Assembly (NCBI GenBank): GCA_013399305.1
Contig: VXAI01000046.1
Coordinates: 66,502 to 130,501 of the forward strand
DNA: 64,000 bases
From: Rostratula benghalensis
Taxonomy: Eukaryota > Chordata > Aves > Charadriiformes > Rostratulidae
Direction: 5' to 3'
Shown here: in pieces, positions 37,579 to 50,668 of the stretch
Layout of the letters: each line of letters begins with the position of its first letter
How positions within the stretch are numbered: the stretch's first letter is position 1
Notes under the pieces: generated by a model
Told to the model about the DNA's origin: nothing
Seen by the model: only the letters and a program-made list of their open reading frames with translations
Database searches by the model: none
Translations under genes and position numbers: made by a program

Positions 37579-40500
37579 GTGAAATAAGTGATTATGATTA
37601 ATCTCTGCAGGGAAATGTCAAATGCCCAACAGATGTCTCATTCTAGATGCTTTCAGATCCTAGTACTTTCTTAGCAAAATGTATAGATGCTGATAAGTTT
37701 TATTTCATACACCTTTATAATGTTCTGATTGTTGGTTACAGCTGAAGTTGTGGCCCTTACTTCAAGCAGTTTTTTTGCTATATTTGCTTCATTGCAAACT
37801 TTGAGAAGGGAGTAGATGGGAGTATACTACAGAGGACCATTTGCTTGTCTCAGGTTAAATACAGTCACTGAAACTTTGAGGATGCCCTGAGGAGTGCCAG
37901 TGTGCTTTGCCAGTGATGCTGTTGAAATTACAGTGTTGGAGCTTGTAAAAGTTCTCTGTAGCCCACTTTTCTAATCTTCAGGTTCTTGTGTTACATCCTG
38001 TTCCCTGGTTATGTTGTCCCAACTTGTTTCTTGAGCTACTTACTGCTATGGTTTTTTGTTTTATTTTGTGTCCTTTTTATTCATTGAACTTATACTGTTA
38101 ATGGAATGGTCAAATGAGTGCCAGCACAAGGGAAGCAGAAGGGAGTGGGTGTCTGGAAGCAGACAGGAGGAAAACAGAACTGAAGGAATTGCCCCTTCCA
38201 GCATCAGCAGGAAGTCTGTGTTGAGCGGTAGAATAGGAACAGTTCAACTGCTTTCGAACGATGTCCTTTGTGAGGTTATCTTTCCAGAGACAGAAGCTAG
38301 GAATTAATTGAAAGGGGTTTGGTTTTTTTTTTCTTTTTTTTTTTTTTTTTGTAAGGGAACAGGTCTCATAAAATTTTAAGCATTATTTTTACAATGCCAT
38401 TTTTTCTGTGTCTTTGCTGTATCCCCTTCATTATATTTCTGTCAGATATTTGAGTAAATGTCTAAAGGTGAACTGTGCCTGACGGATACGTCAAAATTGT
38501 AGGCCCAGTTTTATGCTTAGAAATGTCCATGCTTAATTTATATCTTTTACCCATACCTTATTGGTGTTACCCAATTTGCAGTTATCCTACTGGTTGTGGT
38601 CAAAAACATAATGTAGAAGAAAGAAGTTTCCCAAGCTTTATATACTTTGTGAACAAAATAGGAGCACACTGGATAGATACTGTATGACTAAATTCTGATA
38701 GAGTATTCTTTTGAAGCGTTGTTTTTATAGTGGTCAGAAAAATTTATATATGCTGGTTTGTTAATGCAGCCTAGGACTTCTACTTGAGATTGTTTAGCTT
38801 TGCTTCTATGTGGTGTTTCTCTCTGTTTACATCATCATGAAGATATTTGACTCATTTGAGCTGCTGCACTAAATTCATTTTTTCTTTGAGAGAAAAGTAG
38901 AACATTTAAATTATCGGGTTTTATTATGCAGTAATTGTAGTGACAGTTTAACCTCAGTGAACCATCTTTCAAAGTAACTGCATAGTAATTTACTGTATTT
39001 CAATTATGAAACTGTAATTACAACTGACAAGAAATGAAAGAGTAGTCTGTTTGGCATAACAATAACACAGTCTGGGAAATGGCTCTATGACTAGGTTGCT
39101 GTGGCTTAGAGATAGTTATAAATAGCATATATTTGCTTGTGTGACATAGTCTATCTAATAGTAAATTTAATAACATGTTCAAAAGTGGAATTTAATTAAT
39201 TAATGTTGCTCTAGGCACCAGTTCTCCTCTTCCAATTTTACTTCAAGTGATTTTTGTTGGTTTTATTTTAAGTAAAACTTTTACAATTCTTAATTGGAAG
39301 GTGGAGGTTTTTGTGTGGTTTGTTTGTTTTGTTTTGTTTTGGGTTGGTTTTTTTTTTTAAATCTTGCAAGTATGGGTACCCTTAATATATTTTTTTTCCT
39401 TTTTTTGAAGCTTGGCACTATATCTATTCCTCCTGGCTGAGACCAGTTGTTCAGTTCGATGTATCATTTATCAGGAAAGTATAACCAGTCTCTGCAGGGA
39501 GTTAGATCACTGATCTGCTGTGATCTTACATGATATATTAATTATTGGTCTTATAATTAATCTGGAATACCCAACAATGTGTGTGAAAATAATGTTTTAT
39601 ACAATTGAAGCTACTTGACCTGTTAAGTTATTTTTTTTAAATATTATTGCAGGCTGGAAAGATTTATGATGCGTAGTGGGATACCAGAATTTTACATCAA
39701 AGATTAGTGGAAAGGGCCATTCTGTTGTATTTAAGAGAAAAACGGGTGTGCAATTGCTATAACGGTGGATTATTGCATAGAAAATATGGATACTGATGTT
39801 TGATATATCACAGCACATTGGAGTCTGTATGTACAAGGTTGTTAGTTCTTATGTTGCTTCTATATCATCCAAATTTGTACACTTAAAAATGTTTTTGTGA
39901 CATGTATTAGCCCAAATAATAATTTTGCAGGGAAAAAGGAAGTAATCTGTGTGCTGGTGTTAAATCAACAGAATTTTTCAGCTGCTGGACATATCAGATA
40001 GGTTGGCAAGTAACGTACAGTGCATTTAGTCTGTGTGATTAGTATGCCACATAGATCTCTTTTGAAATCGTGTTAGAAACATACTAAAGGTTATCTGCTA
40101 GGAGAACACAGTGGGGATATTCTGTTACATGTAGTGCTGTTTTCAAGCTCACTAATACGGTGGTAGGTTGGGGTTTTCTTCTATTTTAAAATAGAGGTTG
40201 TTAGATAAAGTCACAGATATTCAGATACTAATTTTCTTTGCTAAAGTTTACCTTTTAAAGTAATTTTTCTGTTACATCTTTTGCTGTGGTCTTGAGATGG
40301 CTGTGATTGTTCTTAAGTAAATTGCTTGTTGACTGAGACCAGACTGTTTCCATTTACAATGGTCAAAGTTTTACTTTTCTATAACATATCTGTGTTGGGT
40401 AACAATTACCTATAATAATAAAATTAAAAATGTAATGTCTGTCTTATTAAAAATTGGTATCTCTGTCACTGCAAGTGCTAAAGCAGAAATAAATGTGAAT

Positions 40501-43113
40501 TCCCTCCTGGTGTTGATGTAGTACAAAAATATATATTATTTAATCTGACCCTATAGCACAACAGGCCAGAATTGTAATACTTAACTGTGAGTGCTCTGTC
40601 ACTATGGGTGAAGTGCTGCTGTTCCAGCAAAATTTGGAAATAGCTTTTGGAATTTAATACTGTAGGTAAAAGGTTGTAGCAAATTGCAGCTAGTACTGTT
40701 CAAATTCCACTGAAATTGTGCCAGCTTGGGAGTGCAGTTGCAAACTGCACGGCGCTCATATTTATGCCTGTTTTGAGAAGTAGTCTGTACAGATTTTGTT
40801 GCAATTTACTCCATTTATTTAGTGAGGATGTGGATGCAGACAGTACCATGAAACTACAGCTGAGTGGTTTTTAAACTGTATGTAGAGTTAAGAAGCCTCT
40901 GAACAAAACTGTCCTGCAAAGTTCTATTTGACTTGTATTTGACCACATCTAAACAAGACAAAAAAAACACCCCAAAACCATCTGCTTTATCTGTAATAGT
41001 CATTTCACCATTGTGAGCCTTATTCAGCAGGACTATTTCACTTAGTCCAGGTTGGGAAGAGAGGGTTGTTTGTGATTGGTTTTCTTTTGTTTCTTAAAGT
41101 TGGTAAGAGCCTGTGCAGTCAGATACTTCTTTAATACCATCAAGAGGATCTCTAGTCCTTTTCAGTAGAAGACACTACATGTATGTTCAGGTGGTTTGTC
41201 ATGTGAAAGTGTATGTTTGTGTATATGTGTGAAGTGATTGACTATGTAAGTCCATTTGGTAGGGTATAATGTGAACACAGAACTAGTTAATATTTTACTC
41301 CAGTCTTTGCAACAACTTCTGACCTTGAAAAAACTGTTCGTATAAGTCAGTTTGAGTATGTAATGATAGATAGCTAGGAGTAATATAATGTTGATATAGC
41401 AACTGGTTGAGAGTTGAGAGGTTAATGCTTTCCTAGCTATGGATTTTATAAGTGTGTAAATGTAAGATGATGCCTATTTTGGGAAATTTTGTTTAGTATG
41501 TTCCGTGTTTTTAAGAAAAAAAAAAGTGCATTCTCAATTTTAAAATGTAAGCATTTAAATCTTTCATTACATCTCATAAATGAAATCCTAAATAGTTATA
41601 TGATATCGCTTAGATCAACGAAAATTGCAAGTCATTGTCTCTAAACTGTCACCAGTGAATTATTTTTAACCAGTTAGTAGAATATCTCTAGCTGAATTGG
41701 AAGGGAAGGCAGTCTGACTTGCTTGTTAATTCGCGCAGTTGCTTACTGAATAATCTCTTGAAGTAGACTTGAGGATTCAGGTTAGTGGCAGTGTACCTGC
41801 ACTGACCCTTTTAACAGGTAACTAATGATAGCTGACTTCCAAAGGCATAGCCATGTGTTATAAAGTAGGCTTGGCCTCATTTTGAGATGATGGGAAGAGT
41901 TAATATAATCCGTGTAAGGTAGAGAAGCAGTAAGTAAAGCTGTTTAGTATCTTTTTCAAGAAGCTTGTGTTTTTAGTTTAGTGGGAGGCAGACAGGGGGG
42001 TTGGTATCCTAACACTGCTTTTAAGTAGTTTTCGCATTCCTGTTTTAGAGGTATGAGATTTTATTATCTGTGCTATCCAATGTTACTGTGTCACTCATTC
42101 CAGGGCTTCCAACTGGTTTAAGAAATAGTGTCTGAGGTTAGAAGAATTGCCAAAAGGTACACGGTGAGGAAAAATACCGGAACTACAAACAGAGCTACAA
42201 ACAGAAATAAAGACCTGTTATTTGCATTCATGAGCTTTAAAAAGTAGATGACTATACCTGAGTAATACCGATTTCAGAAGCTCTCTTCACTGAGGAGCTA
42301 GTAAGGATTACAATTAAAAGGCTGTCCCTGTGTTGAGACTCAGCGTGGTTGCCATTTTTCCTTAGGTGTCATTCTTTGGGTGTTGGTTGGTTTGTTTTTT
42401 TTGTCTTTCTTTGGAAATCACGTGCATGTTGCCTAGGGAAATCGGTGTCTAGTTGTTTTATTTAAACTTGGTTTGGTTATATACAAAAAGGAGAGGAAAG
42501 GACAATAGAAAGGATTTTGATACTTCCATTAGTGCTACCCCCTTAGGATTATGTGAAGGAGCAGGGTAGATCTGAAGCCACATGAAACTTTTTACGTGTG
42601 GTTCAAGAAGTTGAACTAGTCCAGCATCAACCTAAAAAGGTGGCCTGTGAGACTTCAGAGTTGGTTTCAGCAGACAGTATCTTCCTTGATACCCTGTGTT
42701 CTACACTAGGAACAGAATGAAGTGGGCAGCCACACCAATTCCTTTTTTTCAGAAGTTTTTGGAAGATTATCATATTGCCTTGATTCCACAAGTATGAGTA
42801 TGGAAAGAATATTTGAAAGTGTGTTACTCCCATTAAAAAACCTACTCTTTGTGCTCTAGCTCATTTAGAATGGACATTTATTCTTTAGCTTTTTACTTCA
42901 ACTATGTCAATTAAAGAACAACCAGTGACTTGGTTGAATTCAAATTTACTCAGCTGAACTTGATTCTGAAAGGAAATGTAAAGGCTTTTTGAAAAATTGG
43001 CCAAGTTGTGTTGAATAAATATAGAATCTAGCCAAAATTTAACAATTCTAATAAACTGTGAATGAGATATTTATCTTCCCCTCACTTTAGTTCTTCCTGT
43101 ATTTTTCCAAAAG

Positions 43114-43263
43114 GACTCTAAAGATCCTGTACGGTGCAGTCACTGCCAAAGGGGAATTTCACCAGGTGAAACACTGAAGTCAGCCAAAACCATTTTTAAT
43201 GATGAGTTACACAACCACTCTCATGTCTTTGCCAATGTGGAGGGTGTGGTAAAGAAAAAAAAG
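43114..43263 (+). other. Unproven 50-codon in-frame exon-like segment in CGNL1 intron 8
   Basis: The segment is preceded by a pyrimidine-rich stretch and CAAAAG and followed by GTGTGG, so both ends can be read as splice sites. It is exactly 150 bp, stop-free and in phase with exons 8 and 9 (both boundaries phase 0). Its translation contains CSHCQRG (a CxxC) and an HNHSH cluster and ends in four lysines, which is unlike the surrounding coiled coil. I recognise no family and recall no counterpart in mammalian CGNL1. It could be a lineage-specific cassette exon, a fragment of an old mobile element or pseudogene, or chance. A better-looking acceptor 23 bases upstream (CTTTAG, ending at 43090) would give a frame that stops. 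Confidence 0.2.
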
Positions 43264-44168
43264 GTGTGGAGCTGCAGAACATTTTCTGCATTCTTCTCCA
43301 AGAGATTTTTTGCTGTATTCAGTTTGAAATAGAATATTTTATTTGCATCTTGAGGATCCTGTTTCTGTGTTTTGTCCAGTTTCTTTGGGTTTGCGCAATA
43401 ATGGGTGGTGGAAAGGATTTTGATGCCTTTTGTATTAGCTGAGCTTTACCTCTGATAGTTTAAATCTGTTCACTGCTTGCACCAAAACTGAGAGTAGAGT
43501 AGTATATAAAAATACTTTACCAAGATTTCTGCAACTGTTGCAGAGTTGCAACAGTATTTATTGCTTGATTTGATCTTGATCTTCATTAATTTTAATACAT
43601 TTTAAAATATTTCTGGATGCATATACAACTGTAAACAAGGACACAAACCCAGACTTTATTAGATTCATTTTTGTTAGGTGAAACACCTGAAAGGAGCAAG
43701 ATGAGAAGTGAGGGTATTGAATTTCACTCCTGAAGTTCCCTTATGCAGAATAACTTCCTTAGGCCCAAAGCTGAAAAGTGAATGTCACATGCATATGAAC
43801 TCTACAGCTGTGATTATGTGGGCTCATATAAGCAGACCGGTGCTAGGTAGGACTTTGTAAATTGTGTGTACATACCAAATCAAATAGTGCACATATATAT
43901 GTGTATCCATTCTCTCACTTCCTTCTCATCCATCAGTTGTGAGTTAAAATAGTACGTACTATTAAAAGTTGTTCTGAAGAAAGAACTATATTGATTATTT
44001 CACAAACTTTAATTCCTTTTCTCAGCATAGCTGCAAGGTCATGAATAATGTTATTCCCCATATTAAGTCTAGGAAACTAAGAGGTAGATTACTGTCTAAA
44101 GGAGCTATTAATTGTCCTTGTTCGAATTCAGGTGCCTAGGTTAACATGAGATAAACCTTGATACAATT

Positions 44169-44186
44169 GTACAAGGTACCTTGTAC
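44169..44186. repeat. 18-bp perfect palindrome
   Basis: GTACAAGGTACCTTGTAC is fully self-complementary. It is followed closely by a second imperfect dyad (TACCC and GGGTA arms at about 44192-44209) in intron 8. No function is known. Confidence 0.7.
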
Positions 44187-45241
44187 CTTGATACCCTGTA
44201 TAAGGGTACAATTTGTGCTGCCTTCAGTTGCAACTGTGCACTCAAGACTTTGGAAACCAAACCCTAGTATTTCAGATCACACACTGAGGAAATTTAAGGA
44301 ACATGCAGTTACTGATCCCCACTGGAAAGTTTTGGTTGAATGACTTGCCTCAGGAAGTCTTTGGCAGACACAAGAATAGAGTTCAGATTCTCCAGAAGTG
44401 TATTTGAGTACCTTAGCTCTCTTACACTCACTGATTTCTGCAGCACTCCTTTAGTTCTGCAGTCTTTTTCACAGTGAACTCTCGTCTTGTTCTGAAGCTG
44501 ATTGATGTAGGAGAACTATTAAAAAATACTCAGTGGTTATTGACCACGATAGGTCATTTTCTTCCATGTATGATCTTTTTTTGTGGTCAGAAAGTGATTT
44601 TTAAAAAAATTTTATTTATTTAATTGTGGTGGACCTTTCCTTTAGGATTTGATAACTTCTTTTATTCATGGTGCTTTCAGTCTGCTGCTGGGCTACTAAG
44701 TAAAGCTACTGCATGTGCATATGGCACAAAGACCACAGAAGCTTATCTCCAAGTAGTCACAGAGGACTTTGTATTGTGGGACATCATTACAGCTATGTCT
44801 TCTTTCTTGTAGTCAGGCTTCTATTTTTTTCAGATTCTTTTCAAAAGTTTGCAAAGCATTTCCAACTCCTTTTACCAAATCTCTGAGTTTAAGTCTGTTG
44901 ATAAGGCTTGCTCCATTTTAAATCATGAGTTTCAACAGGATACAATTTGAGAAAACATGTGTTCAAAACTAATAAATTAGAAGGTATGAGTGTGTTTAAG
45001 AAGTCTGCAAGGATGTGGGTATTAAGAAAAAGTTATTATTCCTTCAGAGATTGTAGAGATTGAAAGCTGAATGTGAAATGGGCTAAACATAGGGAATAGA
45101 AGGCACTGAATGCCCTGGAAGAGAGAGTGAAGACAGACAAAGTGGAAGGAAAGAACAAAGCAAATACAGGCAAACAAAAAGGAAAATGCTATAGGGTTTT
45201 TTACTTTACATAAATACAATTCCATAATATAAAATATAAAA

Positions 45242-45251
45242 NNNNNNNNNN
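45242..45251. other. Assembly gap (10 N)
   Basis: Ten N bases are flanked on both sides by AT-only sequence with TATAATATAAAA-like units. The fixed size suggests a placeholder over an unresolved AT-rich repeat in intron 8. Confidence 0.99.
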
Positions 45252-47983
45252 TATAATATAAAAGCTTGGCTTACTAAAACATACTGCCACAACTAGCAAG
45301 CAAGAGTAAAAAGAAATAGATGTTTTAGATATCATAGGGAAGAAAATGCATTCTTGGAATTAAGATATGTAAATTTTAAGATCCAAAGAGCCCACTTCAA
45401 TGCTTGATACAATTTCCTCCCCATTTTTTGGAGGGGTGGGATGTTGGGAGTTTTTGTCGTTTGGTTGGTTTGGGGTATTTTTCTATGGCAAATATGTCTG
45501 AATATAGAGATTTTCATTCCAACTTTTTTCTTCAAGAAACCTGTTTGACCAGTTCTATCTGTTAGGTGCTCGATATGTCATTATTTGCATTTCAACTTTC
45601 TGAAGATGATGATCCACAATTCTGTGAACTCAAGATCATGTTACATTAACAATGTTTGTTAATGTTTCATATTCAGCTTAAATCATTACTTCGTGACCTT
45701 TACCCAGTTCTGTTACTGTAGGTTAAATTTATATAAACTTAGTTAAAATGATTGCCAAAACATTACCGATAGCCTCTAGTATTAAATGTAGCAATATAAA
45801 GGATTTATGAATGGGTACCAATAGGAGTCATTCACTGATGTAGTGTCATGAAGCTTTAAGGACCTTTTATTAACTCACACTGTTTATGTACAACACCATT
45901 ACAAATAAGTCATGTGTGGAATGAAGGATATGATCCAAAGCACAATTTGTACATGGGAGTGAGTTCTCCCTGTCTGGCTTTTTTCCTTATCCTTTTTTTC
46001 CTTATTTTCCTTACTCTGTAGTGTTCAGTTCTTTTGCTTTCATCCTTATCACTCTAACCCACTCTAATTCAATGCTTTTGCAAACTGCTTTCAACTCCTT
46101 GTTTGAATGTGTGAGCCAGTCACTGAATTTTAAAAGAAAGCTGTGCCTTCTTGCTCATGTAGACAGAACCAGAAAGAATAGGATTACCACTGGCTGTTAG
46201 CAAATACCATCTGTTGTACAGTTTAAACTGCCTATGTTTTGCCACTTTCAGTTTTAACCTATGAAATGCAATAATTTGCATTCCGAATTTATCAACATAC
46301 ATAGCAATTTCTCTGTAATTTCAGTGCAGTTGTTTCCATATCTTCTACTGGAATGTTTTCTTAGGGGAATTGTATGTAGAACATAGTGGGCCATGTCTAA
46401 AGATAGAGTGGTAAATTTAATGTATGGTCTCTGCGTGAGTAATATTACCTTCTAGTTGCTTGGGGCTGGTTGAGTACACCATCAATGTGGTAGGGTTCCA
46501 AAGTCAAATGCAACAATCTCTTTCTGTTTCAGCAGTGTCTGTGTCTGCTTTGATAGCTGCTAGCCTGAGCCTGATTTAATTGTTGAATATATGGATGGGT
46601 GGGGATCTCTCTGTACCAGGTTCTCCCCTAATGGTGTTGCTATTTAGTCTGTTGGAACAATATTTCAGTGCTTGTTTCCTTTGTGTTTCTTTTGCATTTC
46701 CTTTCTAATCATACCTAGGCTCTTTTCTATCATGTTTACCTGTGTTCCTTAGAGAAGACCTGGAGGGGAGGTAGCGGGTGGTGTGTGGTGCCTGATAAGA
46801 CTCAGTGGAGAACATGAGGAGGGAATAGGTACATAGTTTTTGATACCCTGATTTTCTGTGGCAATATGCTACAGGATACGGCATGTAATGCCAAAAGCTA
46901 TTTCAATCTAGAAGCTTCATTTATGCCAGTGAAGAGCTCTGCATGCAATTCTCATTACACTGAGGATAAATTAATATATGCTTTTTTTTTTAAATCTAAA
47001 CCCACCTGTGTAATTCAACTATGTTGGAGAAGTGTTGCTCTGTGTGCATTTTCTACTCATCTAAGATAATTTAAATTGTATTTGTGTGGTTTGACTTAAA
47101 TTTGACTTAAATTTCCCTATCAAATTGAAGATATTCGTGTATTGTTTTTTCTAATACCACCTTGAATGATATAATGAAGATGATCTTCCATGCCTTATGT
47201 GGATAGTACAACTAAATAAGGTAAACTGTCAGGAGAGATATTTCTGTGGTTTTTTCAGTCTTACCTGAAAAAAGTTGAAAAGATATTGAAGTGATAGTGT
47301 ATAGTGAAATGTACATTGAGAAGAAAATTTCTCCTAATCTCCCCAGAAGATATGTAAGAAAAATGCCTACGCTCCAACTACAATACAGTAAAGCTCCCTG
47401 TATATACTTAGTGTGCCTACTATCTTGAAAAAGTGTGTGAGTGTATATTTATTGTTGGTATTTTTTTTAAGACATACTACCCTCTCTAGGTGACATAAAG
47501 AACTTTTGTGCTTAACATATTAGAGAATTTGTTTGGGAACAGTTCATTCATGTGAAGGTGTAACCTTTGTAATGATGCCAAGGTCATGAGAGACCTGTGG
47601 AGATCTGGTTAAGTGCTGGTCACTCAGGCAGCTGGAACTTTAGGAAGATTTTACTTGTATACCAAATTTATTTCCAGCATTTAAAATTGGGTTAACAAAA
47701 AAAATACTTGCAACTTGTCCTTTATGCTTCTCTACCTTTTATATATATTTACCTAGCATCCTGATAACCTACTGAAATACATGGTGAAAAAGGAGACAGA
47801 ATGCCAGTTTAGTTTAATTTCAGTGGCTGGAACAGTATCCTAAGATACATACAGCAAAAGGCAGACTGGAGCAGGTCTCTTGATATGACTGCATCAGTGT
47901 AGGTTGAACATAATTTTGAGCATTTTAGGTTAAATACATACACAAACACATGCACACATATAGATATATGTTTATTTAGATGT

Positions 47984-48002
47984 GTATGTATGTATGTATG
48001 TA
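47984..48002. repeat. (GTAT)n microsatellite
   Basis: There are nearly five copies of GTAT in intron 8, within a wider TATG/CACA-rich stretch. Confidence 0.85.
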
Positions 48003-50055
48003 GGTCTGATGGGATTTGCTTTTGTGTGTGTGTATGTACTTCTAAGTAAATAATGCTTCCTGTGTTGGGAAAGTAGAGATTCTACTACCTCGTAGTAGAT
48101 GAAGTATTGGAATCTTCAGGTACAGCTTGGGTCTGCTGTAGTTCTCTCTTTCTCTTATGGTGCAGCCCTGTGTAGGCGGTTGGATGAAAAAGAACAGACA
48201 AATCAACATTCCTTTCCCTGAACTCCCCAGCATGCCTCAGCTGCTTTCACTCAGCTCCAGAAATGGGAAATGAGACAAAAAGCAGCCACTGGTGGAGTGC
48301 TTGCTAATTAGTAAAGCTTTGCTTTGCAAAAAGCAAAACTTAAAGGAATATATGATTTTGGTCTATGAGAACTTAAAGCAGCATCAGAGATTTATTTCAG
48401 AACTTTTAGCTAGTTATGTATTTAAAAGAACAAGTTATTTCAGTATTTTCAGAAGACCAGAACTTGTCAGCCTGCTTATGCTGCCAGTTTTTGCATAATA
48501 AGTTCATTGACCCTGTAGACAGTCTGAGTGTTTTCTGAGTTACCGCTTTATCAAACTAATTTGCATGATTCTCAAGCTGTTGCATGCTCAAAAACAGTCT
48601 AGTGAGGGCGCACTCTGTAAATAGCCTTTTATATAACCTTGCTTATTCCTTTTGGGGGAAAGGAGGGGAAAATCGGGAGCTACAATCAAAAATAGCATAA
48701 CTAAAAGTGATTTTCATGCTTTCATAAAATATTTCACAAAATAGTCTCTTACTAAACTACTCTGTAGGATTTCTTTTGTTCTCACCCGGATAAATACAAT
48801 TTCCCATGCAAAAGCATTATCCTTCAGTAATTAATGTGCAATTACTTATTGTCACCAGATAATGTAGAGGCCAAAAGGTATAAAAGGATTCAAAAAGGAT
48901 TAGAGAAATTAACGAATGATACAATTGTGGAGGAAAAACAGTGAGAGCTGGGAATATGTAATGGGGAAAGATTTGCCCCACAGTTATTCTTACTGTTTTT
49001 GTCCATGAACATCAGCTATGGCTACTAGAGAGAATACTCATTGACTTGTCTCAGTTCTGGTGTTCTCACTGTTTTTTAAGGTCTTAATGTAGAAGCAGTG
49101 GGCTCATACATGAGAACCAGGTCTTTGTACAGAGTATTGCTTTGTATCAGACTCTGAATACCTCAGGGCAAGAAGCACAAATGATACCTCGTCATCTTTC
49201 ATGCTCTTCGGAGAGGATTCTGACTAAGGAGTCAATGGAGAGCAAAGATTAGATCCTTCCAGCTCTTCACTCCAGAGTTAAATGTATGCAAGTACATACC
49301 TGGTCTGTGTTATACTGTACCAGTATGCATATTATAACAATATAGGCATGTACTTCCACTCATGGTTTCCTCAATAAATAGTAGGGTGTTTTAGAGAGGG
49401 TTAAGTGGTGAGACTAAGGTGATGATTATATATGTATCTCTTTACATTTACACATGTGTGTATTTGTACATATATTACAGTTGATACTGTTCCCAAAGTT
49501 GATTTACTCTGCAGTCCCACAAATAGGTGCATAGATATAGAGTGTTGTATGGTAACGCTTGGAATAAGCAGTAGAGCAAGACAACATAGATTTTGTGTTG
49601 CTATGGAAGGTGTTATTCATCAATATGTTCTTCCTTGAAGGTCCATATGGCTTTTGATGTCTGTTAAGGTTTTTTAGATTACTTGGAATTACCCAACAAT
49701 GGGATTTGGTAATGAAAATATTTTATGGCAATAAAAAGAAAGATGTTAAGCTGAAAATATGTGATGGCAAGCATGAAACTGTTCAGGTGTTGTGTATTAC
49801 TCTAGCATACTCTACTTATGCCTGTGGAGAAAAAATGCTCCTTAGGTGTTCTTACACAGGAGTATGAGTAATAAAAATACATGTTTGTAGTGCAGAGAGA
49901 CTTAAATTTAAATTCTTTGTTGACATTTCCATGTTATATCCCAGCTATATTTGCTGTTGTGCCATATGAAACTTATGTTGGAAAACGGCATCTATTATAA
50001 TTTATTATATTATTATTTTCATTATTTTAAACATGATATAATTTGTTTTCACTAG

Positions 50056-50262
50056 AGTGCTGCTGTCCTTGCCAGTGAAAGAAACGCTGCACAAGAGGCC
50101 CGAAATGGTATAGAAAATCAAGTCAAAGAGCTGACTGAGGAAAATGAACAGTTGAAAATTAAAATTGGTGAGCTAGAGGGTAAAATTGAAGAGTTGCACA
50201 AAGAAATTGATAATATGAAAGGAGAAGAAAATTCAGCTAAGGAAAAAATAAAGAAATATGAG
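50056..50262 (+). CDS. CGNL1: CGNL1 exon 9: rod (residues 790-858)
   Basis: This exon has 207 bases (69 codons), symmetric phase 0-0, with acceptor TTTTCACTAG and the consensus donor GTAAGT. It starts SAAVLASERN, matching the VLAS segment of mammalian CGNL1, and continues as a Glu/Lys/Leu-rich coiled coil with KELTEENEQLKIKIGELEGK and KEKIKKYE at the end. It resumes the frame of exon 8 across 12.5 kb. Confidence 0.94.
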
Positions 50263-50563
50263 GTAAGTTAAGAAAACAAACTCCTTAAGTAGTCTCCTTC
50301 CTGTTTGCAAAGGACATGTAGCTCAAACCTGATGAAGAGGAGGATGGGCAATGTCATTGTGAAGGCTAAGCAAAACAAGCAGGTTTTCAAGAAGCAACGT
50401 GCAGTTTGCTGTCATGTATAGGAAAGATATCTGTAGTGAAAACCAGTGCAAGTCACAGCTTGAACTGGAGAGATCAGTAATAGGCCAGAACGAACATACT
50501 TTATACTTGTCAGAATGAAGGCCTTGCCACTTTCTCTAAATGCATCAAATTTTATCATTGCAG
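50263..50563 (+). other. CGNL1: CGNL1 intron 9
   Basis: At 301 bp this is the shortest intron of the visible gene, with donor GTAAGT and acceptor ATCATTGCAG. It holds no feature. Confidence 0.93.
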
Positions 50564-50668
50564 GAAGAGAAGCAACAATTACAAGAAGCTTTGAAACATG
50601 CTGAAAAAGAGGCAAAAGAATTGGTGGTGTTAAAAAGGTCTTTGGAAAGCCAGATAGAAGATATGGAG
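50564..50668 (+). CDS. CGNL1: CGNL1 exon 10: rod (residues 859-893)
   Basis: This exon has 105 bases, which is 35 codons or exactly five heptads, and is symmetric phase 0-0. It encodes EEKQQLQEALKHAEKEAKEL followed by RSLESQIEDME, aligning with the family segment that contains EEALVHARKE. The donor is GTAAGA. Skipping this exon would preserve both the reading frame and the heptad register. Confidence 0.93.

Larger units (their letters stand above)
37579..50055 (+). other. CGNL1: CGNL1 intron 8 (12.5 kb)
   Basis: This is a phase-0 intron of 12,477 bp including a 10-N gap. It holds a T-rich tract (38323-38350), GTTTT-type low complexity near 39315-39360, an 18-bp perfect palindrome (44169-44186), a GTAT array (47984-48002) and a stop-free exon-like segment (43114-43263). 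No established CGNL1 exon was recognised in it. Confidence 0.88.

Noticed and set aside
38323..38350. Long T tract followed by GTAAGG, resembling a splice site region or an inverted poly(A) tail of a retrocopy
   Set aside because: There is no coding frame or exon homology on either side and no retrocopy body on the minus strand; it is taken as low complexity.
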